NCBI GenBank assembly: GCA_000307305.1
Contig: DF158883.1
Coordinates: 124,001 to 188,000 of the forward strand
Length of the DNA stretch: 64,000 nt
DNA from: Enterobacteriaceae bacterium B14
GTDB lineage: Bacteria; Pseudomonadota; Gammaproteobacteria; Enterobacterales; Enterobacteriaceae
Reading direction: 5' to 3'
Shown here: positions 57,913 through 64,000 of the stretch, piece by piece
How positions within the stretch are numbered: the stretch's first letter is position 1
Layout of the letters: each line of letters starts with the position of its first letter
Made by a program: the position numbers and the translations under genes
The notes under the pieces: model-generated
The model's input: the letters and a program-made list of their open reading frames with translations, nothing else
Told to the model about the DNA's origin: nothing
The model's database searches: none

Positions 57913-57954
57913 TCCTCATAGGCAACTGAGGGTAATAATTACTGCCTATGAGGA
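57913..57954. repeat. Perfect 12-bp inverted repeat
   Basis: Arms tcctcataggca and tgcctatgagga around an 18-nt AT-rich loop, between yhbQ and the OB-fold gene. T-rich on the plus-strand side (tatttta). It may act as a terminator. Confidence 0.65.
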
Positions 57955-57974
57955 TATTTTATTGTTACTTACTA

Positions 57975-58463
57975 TTATTGCAGTATTTGGCAATTATGGG
58001 ACATAGGTGTTTTTGCTACATCCCCCCTTCCTTCACAAACTAGGGTCAGTTTCATACCTGAACTCAATTGTGCAAGTTGGTCTTCCGATTCTTGACTAAA
58101 AGAGAATTGTGGTTTTGAAAATGAATTAGTACCGGCCATAGTAATATATGGCTTACCTAGAAAATCTGTATTGATATCGGAAACTTTACCCGTGACTTTG
58201 TATCTTTTATCTTTATATTTTTGGTCAGCGGCGACGGTATTAGCTTCATAGTCTCTTGCTAGCTGAACGGAGGTCACAGTAGGCAATGCAGCGATCGCTT
58301 CCCTATCTGCTTCTGCGGATGCAGCTTGTTGTTCAGCTTTTCTTTGTTGTGCTTCCGCTAACTCGGTAGCTTTTTCTTCTGGCGATTTTGTCGCATCAAT
58401 TATTTTCCCTAACACGACTAGCCCAATGATAATAATTATTATCCATTTAAGTACTTTCTTCAT
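57975..58463 (-). CDS. Membrane-anchored OB-fold protein (tRNA_anti-like)
   Basis: A 162-residue protein with an N-terminal hydrophobic anchor of Ile repeats (about 7-20), a charged Ala/Glu/Gln coiled-coil-like stretch (about 28-60), then a C-terminal domain resembling the tRNA_anti-like OB-fold family (YKVTGKVSDINTDFLGKPYITM). Two Cys residues near the C-terminus (LVCEGRG and HNCQI) could form a disulfide if periplasmic. The ATG at 58463 is preceded by agga. Function unknown. It is not part of the conserved yhb block of E. coli, so it is probably an addition. Confidence 0.72.
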   Translation of the reverse strand: MKKVLKWIIIIIIGLVVLGKIIDATKSPEEKATELAEAQQRKAEQQAASAEADREAIAALPTVTSVQLARDYEANTVAADQKYKDKRYKVTGKVSDINTDFLGKPYITMAGTNSFSKPQFSFSQESEDQLAQLSSGMKLTLVCEGRGDVAKTPMSHNCQILQ

Positions 58464-58868
58464 TATCAATTATCCTGATGTGATTGTTTAATTTAAAATA
58501 TTAAGTGGTGCTTGATGTAGTTTAAATATTATATCTTTTTGGATCAATGTTGGTGATATATTTTATTTATTCCGACTATTTTTATTATTCTATATATAAT
58601 TTATTTTTCAGCTAATTATTATTTTAATTCTATCTTTGAAAATATTAATTTATTATTTAAAGTGTAGTCAGTGTGGTTAATTTTATGTGCGTCTTATTTT
58701 TTGAAAAAATAATAATTGTTATGATTGATGTTAAATATTGTTATAGCCAATAAACTGAGTTTAATTAATATAGCTAAAGCCCTGAAGGGGGAAGCAGAGC
58801 AGGACTTGCTAAGTTTTACATTGCTTCGTCAATACGGCATTACAGCGAGGACGCTGGATGGGATGGCA
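58464..58868. other. AT-rich intergenic region
   Basis: 405 bases without an assigned gene. About 58500-58750 is very AT-rich. From 58758 to 58874 an open frame without a start codon is more GC-rich; it could be a gene remnant but was not recognised. Confidence 0.45.
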
Positions 58869-59375
58869 TCATAAAAATTTGTAAAAGAAAGTAGTGCCAT
58901 CCAGCATTCCTGTAGAGCTACGCGCGAACTGAGGGATGTGGCCCGCTTCCTGATAGCCCAATTTGCGATACAGGATAGATGCAGTGTCATTGGTGCGAGT
59001 ATCAAGAACCAGCAGAGTGCGTTGATTAGCTTGCACTTGACGTTCTACTTCTGTCATCAACTGTTGGGCAATACCACGTTGACGAAATGCCGTATGCACC
59101 ATCAGTTTTTCCACTTCAGCACGATGACTGCCATTTTTCTTCTGGCAATAGCTAATTTGTACGGTGCCTGTGATACGCCCTGCTTCACTCGCGATCAATA
59201 ATGTTCGGCCGCCCTCAGCCAGGTTTTCAGCGACCCCTCTCCAATAAAGCTCTGCTTCACCGGCGTCCAGTGGTGCAAGAAAACCGATGGATGCGCCACT
59301 TTCCACAGAGTCATTCAATAAGGCGACTAACTCATCATAACTTTCTGACAGAGTGTTTAATTGCTCGATTTTCAT
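58869..59375 (-). CDS. GNAT-family N-acetyltransferase
   Basis: A 168-residue GNAT protein. The acetyl-CoA motif is VEKLMVHTAFRQRGIAQQLM near 88-107 (RQRGIA as Q/RxxGxG/A), followed by LLVLDTRTNDTASILYRKLGYQEAG, typical of the C-terminal part. It has no signal peptide. Divergent from the YgfF-like gene. The substrate cannot be inferred from context. Confidence 0.88.
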   Translation of the reverse strand: MKIEQLNTLSESYDELVALLNDSVESGASIGFLAPLDAGEAELYWRGVAENLAEGGRTLLIASEAGRITGTVQISYCQKKNGSHRAEVEKLMVHTAFRQRGIAQQLMTEVERQVQANQRTLLVLDTRTNDTASILYRKLGYQEAGHIPQFARSSTGMLDGTTFFYKFL

Positions 59376-59642
59376 GATGTCCTCACAGCGTCGTTCATGG
59401 AGAAACTAGGATTTAAACACCAATTGCAGTCAGGTGCTCTGAGGCATTTCAGTCTATTTTATTCTGCAACTAGAATGAGTTAGGGTATATACCAATTTGT
59501 ATACTTAACTAATCAAGTTTTACCCTACCAAACGGGTTATCACGAGACAATAAAAAAATCTGCAAACCTTGGTAGGCTACGGGTTTATCTAGGTTCACTA
59601 GCCGTATCTGATACTAACCAATTTTTGAATGGAAAATGATAT

Positions 59643-60392
59643 ATGAAAAATAAAATCACTTTGGTTACCGGCGGCGATCGTGGCATTGGTCGAGCTACAG
59701 CGCTATGCCTAGCAAGTAAGGGCCATAAAGTGTGTGTCGGTTACCATAAGCGCGAAGCCTGTGCGAAAGAGGTTGTTGACAGAATTCGTTATCTTGGTGG
59801 GGAAGCGATTGCAGTTCAGGCTGATATTTCCCAAGAAGAACAGGTTGTAGAACTATTTTTACAAATAGATAAAGAGTTTGGCCCACTCTCTGGGTTAGTA
59901 AATAATGCCGGAATGCTGATGCCTCAAGCATCTATTGAACAGTTGGATGCCCAGCGACTGGCGACACTATTCGCTACGAATGTCGGTGGCAGTTTCATCT
60001 GTGCACGCGAAGCGGTGAAACGTATGGCGTGGCGTCATGGTGGCCAAGGTGGGGCCATTGTTAACGTGTCATCAGCGGCATCTCGGCTAGGTTCACCTCA
60101 TGAATATGTTGATTATGCTGCGTCAAAAGGGGCCATTGATACCTTAACGATTGGTTTGTCTTTGGAAGTGGCAGCACAAGGTATTCGCGTTAATGCCGTT
60201 CGCCCAGGTTTTATTTATACCGAAATGCATGCAGATGGTGGTGAAGCAACAAGAGTCGACCGAGTAAAAGATAATTTACCGATGAAACGTGGTGGCCAAC
60301 CTGAAGAGGTGGCTCAAGCGATATCATGGTTATTGTCTGATGAGGCTTCCTATGTCACAGGTAGTTTCATAGATCTAGCCGGTGGAAAATAA
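59643..60392 (+). CDS. ygfF: SDR-family oxidoreductase YgfF
   Basis: Classical short-chain dehydrogenase of 249 residues. Cofactor motif TGGDRGIG near 8-15, NNAG near 87, catalytic Ser in NVSSAASRLGS near 140 and YAASKGA with Tyr/Lys near 158. The C-terminal PMKRGGQPEEVAQAISWLLSDEASYVTGSFIDLAGGK matches YgfF of E. coli almost exactly, and much of RPGFIYTEMHADGGE too. Substrate unknown. It stands alone, 220 bases from ileX. Confidence 0.9.
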   Translation: MKNKITLVTGGDRGIGRATALCLASKGHKVCVGYHKREACAKEVVDRIRYLGGEAIAVQADISQEEQVVELFLQIDKEFGPLSGLVNNAGMLMPQASIEQLDAQRLATLFATNVGGSFICAREAVKRMAWRHGGQGGAIVNVSSAASRLGSPHEYVDYAASKGAIDTLTIGLSLEVAAQGIRVNAVRPGFIYTEMHADGGEATRVDRVKDNLPMKRGGQPEEVAQAISWLLSDEASYVTGSFIDLAGGK

Positions 60393-60572
60393 AAGAGACA
60401 GAGAATAGAGTCCCTGAAGATACCGTGTTTCCCAGAACGATTAACTCTGTTTCTATTACTTGGAGCTCGTTTCTGATGGTTTGTTATCACGGGTTGGGGC
60501 GAGCTAGGTATAAGAAGCACGTATGAGGTAACCATTTATTTTTATGGTTATTTTTCTGATATATCCCCAAAG

Positions 60573-60604
60573 AAAAAGGAGTCACGTTATTAACGTAACT
60601 CCTT
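60573..60604 (-). terminator. Terminator of ileX
   Basis: On the minus strand: stem aaggagt/actcctt extended by acgt/acgt past one mismatch, then five T. It lies just beyond the tRNA 3' end. Confidence 0.8.
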
Positions 60605-60612
60605 GATAAATT

Positions 60613-60689
60613 TGGTGGCCCCTGCTGGACTTGAACCAGCGACCAATCGATTATGAGTCGAGTGCTCTAACCAACTGAGCTAAGGGGCC
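60613..60689 (-). tRNA. ileX: tRNA-Ile(CAT), lysidine-type minor isoleucine tRNA
   Basis: A 77-nt tRNA with encoded CCA on the minus strand. Acceptor stem ggcccct/aggggcc, D arm gctcagttggttagagc, loop ctcataa with anticodon CAT, T arm ctggttcaagtccag. It matches E. coli ileX nearly base for base, including the location near rpoD. The CAT anticodon is read as Ile for AUA codons after TilS modifies C34 to lysidine; it is not a Met tRNA. Confidence 0.92.
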
Positions 60690-60810
60690 GAATGGGCGAG
60701 ATTATACGGTACTCTTCTCTATTGATCTAGCATATCGGCGAACGAATGATGATTTTGTAAGCGATTGGCGGATAAAGGTTTAGCCTCTAACAATGGGCTA
60801 GGTATGTGAG

Positions 60811-60849
60811 AGCAAAAAAATAACCCCGATATTTCTATCAGGGTTATTT
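60811..60849 (-). terminator. Terminator of rpoD
   Basis: Arms aaataaccc/gggttattt with gat/atc inside past one mismatch; the minus-strand tail has six T. It lies 39 bases beyond the rpoD stop. Confidence 0.85.
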
Positions 60850-60887
60850 ATTTTAGCGATTCTGCTTAGAAATCAGAGTATCTGATA

Positions 60888-62723
60888 CTACTCGTCCAAG
60901 AAACTGCGCAGAACTTCTGAACGGCTAGGGTGACGCAGTTTACGTAGTGCTTTCGCTTCGATTTGACGAATACGCTCACGGGTAACGTCGAACTGTTTGC
61001 CCACTTCTTCAAGTGTGTGGTCAGTGTTCATATCGATACCGAAACGCATACGCAGCACTTTAGCTTCACGCGCTGTTAGGCCAGCGAGTACGTCACGGGT
61101 CGCAGAACGCAGGCTCTCTGAGGTAGCAGAGTCTAGCGGCAGCTCCAATGTGGTGTCTTCGATAAAATCACCCAGATGTGAATCTTCATCATCACCGATT
61201 GGCGTTTCCATGGAGATAGGCTCTTTCGCGATTTTCAGCACTTTGCGGATTTTATCTTCCGGCATCAGCATACGTTCAGCCAGCTCTTCTGGTAACGGTT
61301 CACGCCCCATTTCCTGTAGCATCTGGCGCGAAATACGGTTGAGTTTATTGATAGTCTCAATCATATGCACCGGAATACGGATGGTACGTGCTTGGTCAGC
61401 GATAGAGCGGGTGATAGCTTGGCGAATCCACCATGTTGCATAAGTTGAGAACTTATAACCACGGCGATATTCAAACTTATCAACAGCTTTCATTAGACCA
61501 ATGTTACCTTCTTGAATCAAATCCAAGAATTGTAAGCCACGGTTGGTATATTTCTTAGCGATAGAGATAACCAGACGCAAGTTTGCTTCTACCATCTCTT
61601 TCTTAGCACGACGAGCCTTAGCTTCACCAATCGACATACGGCGGTTAATATCTTTAACCTGTTCGATGGTCAGCCCAGTTTCTTCTTCGATCTGGCGTAG
61701 TTTCTGTAGGCTGCGCTGAACTTCTTCAGCCACGTCTTTCAGTTTTTCAGACCAAGGCTTAGCTAACGCAAGTGCGGCTTCAAACCATGCAGGGCTAGTT
61801 TCATTACCTGCAAACAGTGTGACAAAGTTTTTCTTCGGCATTTTGCACTGTTCAACACACAGTCGCATGATGAGGCGTTCTTGAGTACGAACGCGATCCA
61901 TCATTTCACGCATGTTGTTAACAAGGAAATCAAACTGCTTAGGCACAAGGCGGAACTGTTTAAACACGTCAGACAGATTCAAAATCTCTGCTGCAGTGCT
62001 TGCATGTGAACGGCCATGTTGTTTTATCGATTGACGAGTAACCTCGTATTGCTCGCGCAAATCAGAAAATTTCTGGCGTGCCAGCTCAGGGTCGATGCTG
62101 TTATCATCGTCGCTGCTGTCGTCATCATCTTCATCTTTGTCTTCGTCTTCCAGCTCTTCATTATTCAGCTCTGAACCAACATGAGTTGCTGTTGGTGCTA
62201 GATCTTCTTCTGCGTTTGGATCGACAAAGCCAGTAATCAGGTCAGATAGGCGTGCTTCGCCTGCCTCAACGCGATCGTATTGCTCGAGTAAATAGGTAAT
62301 CGCCTCAGGGTATTCTGCAACAGAACACTGTACCTGATTAATACCTTCTTCAATGCGTTTGGCGATATTGATCTCGCCTTCGCGGGTTAATAGCTCCACA
62401 GTACCCATTTCACGCATGTACATGCGCACAGGGTCAGTGGTGCGACCAATTTCAGATTCTACACTGGAAAGCACTTGAACAGCCGCTTCCGTTGCGTCCT
62501 CATCGTCAGCGATGTTTTCCGCCAGCATCAAATCATCAGCGTCAGGTGCTTGTTCCATCACCTTGATGCCCATGTCGTTGATCATCTGGATGATGTCTTC
62601 GATCTGATCGGAGTCGATGATATCTTCCGGCAGATGGTCATTGACCTCGGCATAGGTCAAATAGCCTTGCTCCTTGCCACGGGTAACAAGAAGTTTTAGC
62701 TGTGACTGCGGGTTTTGCTCCAT
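60888..62723 (-). CDS. rpoD: RNA polymerase primary sigma factor RpoD (sigma-70)
   Basis: 611 residues. Region 1.1 covers about 1-95; region 1.2 includes [18 protein letters not shown]. The non-conserved region has a very acidic stretch ([18 protein letters not shown], about 190-208). Region 2 includes [56 protein letters not shown], region 3 the [10 protein letters not shown] part, and region 4 ends in [32 protein letters not shown]. The ATG at 62723 gives the [16 protein letters not shown] start; the frame extends 24 codons upstream but that is leader. An ERIC element sits in the leader, 61 bases before the start. Confidence 0.97.
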   Translation of the reverse strand: MEQNPQSQLKLLVTRGKEQGYLTYAEVNDHLPEDIIDSDQIEDIIQMINDMGIKVMEQAPDADDLMLAENIADDEDATEAAVQVLSSVESEIGRTTDPVRMYMREMGTVELLTREGEINIAKRIEEGINQVQCSVAEYPEAITYLLEQYDRVEAGEARLSDLITGFVDPNAEEDLAPTATHVGSELNNEELEDEDKDEDDDDSSDDDNSIDPELARQKFSDLREQYEVTRQSIKQHGRSHASTAAEILNLSDVFKQFRLVPKQFDFLVNNMREMMDRVRTQERLIMRLCVEQCKMPKKNFVTLFAGNETSPAWFEAALALAKPWSEKLKDVAEEVQRSLQKLRQIEEETGLTIEQVKDINRRMSIGEAKARRAKKEMVEANLRLVISIAKKYTNRGLQFLDLIQEGNIGLMKAVDKFEYRRGYKFSTYATWWIRQAITRSIADQARTIRIPVHMIETINKLNRISRQMLQEMGREPLPEELAERMLMPEDKIRKVLKIAKEPISMETPIGDDEDSHLGDFIEDTTLELPLDSATSESLRSATRDVLAGLTAREAKVLRMRFGIDMNTDHTLEEVGKQFDVTRERIRQIEAKALRKLRHPSRSEVLRSFLDE

Positions 62724-62783
62724 AAGACGGTATCCACACTTCAGAGTATTTGGGTTTTGGTGTTGGTCGGTAAACTTTCCGAC

Positions 62784-62911
62784 TATACCTGTCATATTTC
62801 ATGTTGCAGATGCGTTGGCTGCGTTTACTCACTTCAGTCACATAGTTATCTATGCTCCCAGAGATTTGTTCACTTGCCGTTTTTCTACAACTCGAAATAT
62901 TTAAGGTATAT
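62784..62911. repeat. ERIC (intergenic repeat unit) element
   Basis: A 128-bp imperfect palindrome with terminal inverted repeats tatacc/ggtata. The internal segments gcgttggctgcgtttactc, cagtcacatagttatctatg and gttcacttgccg match the enterobacterial repetitive intergenic consensus (about 127 bp) closely enough to be recognised. It lies between dnaG and rpoD and would be transcribed as a long hairpin in the dnaG-rpoD message. Confidence 0.85.
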
Positions 62912-63005
62912 AGCATTTGGGCTTGCTTTTATTAGCCGCTGCCCGTATCGGCGGCTTTTACAGGTCAGATTTCCTGCTTTTAGCGGCACTTAAGCCGTAT
63001 AATTT

Positions 63006-64000
63006 TTACTGCTTTTTAGCTAATGCTAAATTTAAAGACCAGAGCTCTTTACGTTCATCGGCTGATAGGCCGTGCGTCCGATCTTTTGCAATGAGTTCTT
63101 CCTGCCGCTGTTCTAAAATCGAGTCGTAAAGACTGCCCAGCGTATCCATGAAAGTAGGTTCAACCATATCCTCTACTATCATGTGGTTCCAGGTGGCCAA
63201 CGTTTCAAGCTGTTGGCTGAATTTATTATCTCTATACAATTCTAGTAACTGCCCAGTGGTTAAACCTGGCTGAGCCAAACAGGTATTGACCAGTTCGATA
63301 AACAGAGGTAAACCTGCCTGCTTAGACTGCTCTAATCCTGCTAGCGAGGGTATAAGTGTAGCCAGTTGTGGGTTTTGTACCAGTAATCCAATAAGTATAC
63401 GCATAGTCGTGCGTTTTAGTTGTGGTGGCTGGTAACTATTCGTGCTTTCCACTTGCTTAGGGAGCAGCTTGTCCAACTGACTATCGTCCAATATTCCTAG
63501 CTTTTGTCCGAACTGCTGACGCAAGTATAGCCGTAGCGTTTCTCCCGGCACTTGGTTTATCAGCGGTAAGGCTAGCGTGCTTAATTTTGCTCGCCCATCA
63601 GGAGAGCTGAGATCAACCTGAGGTAATAACACATCAAATAAAAATGTAGAGAGCGGTTGAGCAGACTCCATCCGTAGCTCAAAGGCTTCTCTTCCCTCTT
63701 TACGCACTAACGTATCAGGGTCTTCTCCATCGGGCAGGAACATAAAACGCAGTTGCCGCCCATCAGACAGAAAAGGTAGTGCTGTTTCTAATGCTCGCCA
63801 AGCGGCTTCTCGACCCGCTCTATCACCGTCGTAGCAGCAGACAATATTGTCTGTAGCTCTAAACATGAGTTGGATATGCTCAGCTGTGGTCGATGTGCCC
63901 AGTGACGCGACAGCATAATCGATGCCAAATTGCGCCAGTGCAACGACGTCCATATAACCTTCAACGACGAGCAGTTTACTCAACTCAGGGTGACTTAATT
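63006..64000 (-). CDS. dnaG: DNA primase, C-terminal part (5' end outside window)
   Basis: Synthesises RNA primers at the replication fork. The visible 331 codons start inside the TOPRIM catalytic domain: LLVVEGYMDVVALAQFG holds the catalytic Glu, and CCYDGDRAGREAAWRALE plus LPDGEDPDTLVRKEG hold the metal-binding Asp residues. The C-terminal part is the DnaB-binding helicase-interaction domain, ending SLNLALAKKQ. The frame is open to the window edge, so the zinc-binding domain lies outside. dnaG precedes rpoD in the macromolecular-synthesis operon; here 282 bases with an ERIC element separate them. Confidence 0.96.
   Translation of the reverse strand, partial: LSHPELSKLLVVEGYMDVVALAQFGIDYAVASLGTSTTAEHIQLMFRATDNIVCCYDGDRAGREAAWRALETALPFLSDGRQLRFMFLPDGEDPDTLVRKEGREAFELRMESAQPLSTFLFDVLLPQVDLSSPDGRAKLSTLALPLINQVPGETLRLYLRQQFGQKLGILDDSQLDKLLPKQVESTNSYQPPQLKRTTMRILIGLLVQNPQLATLIPSLAGLEQSKQAGLPLFIELVNTCLAQPGLTTGQLLELYRDNKFSQQLETLATWNHMIVEDMVEPTFMDTLGSLYDSILEQRQEELIAKDRTHGLSADERKELWSLNLALAKKQ

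Noticed and set aside
58758-58874. Open frame of about 38 codons ending before the GNAT gene
   Set aside because: No start codon and no recognised similarity; noted only as a possible remnant.
60613-60689. Reading the CAT-anticodon tRNA as tRNA-Met
   Set aside because: Body sequence and genome position match ileX, the lysidine-modified isoleucine tRNA, not an elongator Met tRNA.
62934-62956. agccgc/gcggct hairpin downstream of dnaG as the dnaG terminator
   Set aside because: On the dnaG strand no T tract follows; the T-rich side is on the wrong strand.

Overview
The window is bacterial chromosome from the order Enterobacterales. Its backbone is the conserved obgE-dacB-greA-yhbY-rlmE-ftsH-folP-glmM-secG-leuU block, then metY-rimP-nusA-infB-rbfA-truB, rpsO-pnp-nlpI-yrbN-deaD-yhbW, ubiVU/ubiT-yhbS-yhbQ, and finally ileX, rpoD and dnaG. 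Protein lengths and catalytic residues match the E. coli orthologues closely. The genus cannot be fixed from the sequence alone; base composition looks mildly AT-rich by eye, and an ERIC element lies between dnaG and rpoD. The window opens inside obgE and closes inside dnaG.

Three accessory stretches interrupt this backbone. (1) Between leuU (8748-8834) and metY (27202-27278), about 18 kb holds a metalloprotease-like autotransporter, an FtrA-type regulator divergent from a rhodanese, a protein of three fused RidA domains, an unrecognised zinc-finger-like protein, and a reduced allantoin-type cluster. That cluster is allK-allG-allF on the minus strand, divergent from allD-MFS transporter-allH-allS. 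Near-copies of the leuU terminator flank the autotransporter, and diverged 41-nt repeats flank the ftrA/rhodanese pair, so this looks like a tRNA-linked insertion hot spot that grew stepwise. (2) Between truB and rpsO, which are adjacent in E. coli, about 9 kb holds two tandem paralogous membrane proteins and a transport/transamination/reduction cluster: class-III aminotransferase, YdfG/IsfD-like reductase, polar amino acid ABC importer and MocR-type regulator. (3) Between yhbW and ubiV lie a YdjM-like membrane protein and an HlyD plus two ABC-2 permeases export operon without a visible ATPase; the HlyD gene lacks an intact N-terminal frame.

Functionally, the backbone covers translation and RNA metabolism (rimP, nusA, infB, rbfA, truB, rpsO, pnp, deaD, yhbY, rlmE, greA), protein quality control and secretion (ftsH, secG), envelope (dacB, glmM, nlpI), folate (folP), anaerobic ubiquinone synthesis (ubiT, ubiU, ubiV), and primary sigma factor and primase. 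The all cluster would oxidise ureidoglycolate to oxalurate (AllD), split it with carbamoyl phosphate formation (AllF/G/H) and make ATP (carbamate kinase), but no allantoinase or allantoate amidohydrolase gene is present here. The truB-rpsO insert would import an amino compound, transaminate it and reduce the aldehyde; taurine and beta-alanine are the leading guesses.

The observation I rate highest is the triple RidA protein: its three domains have lost different, apparently complementary, active-site residues, as expected if one chain folds as a pseudo-trimer with specialised sites.
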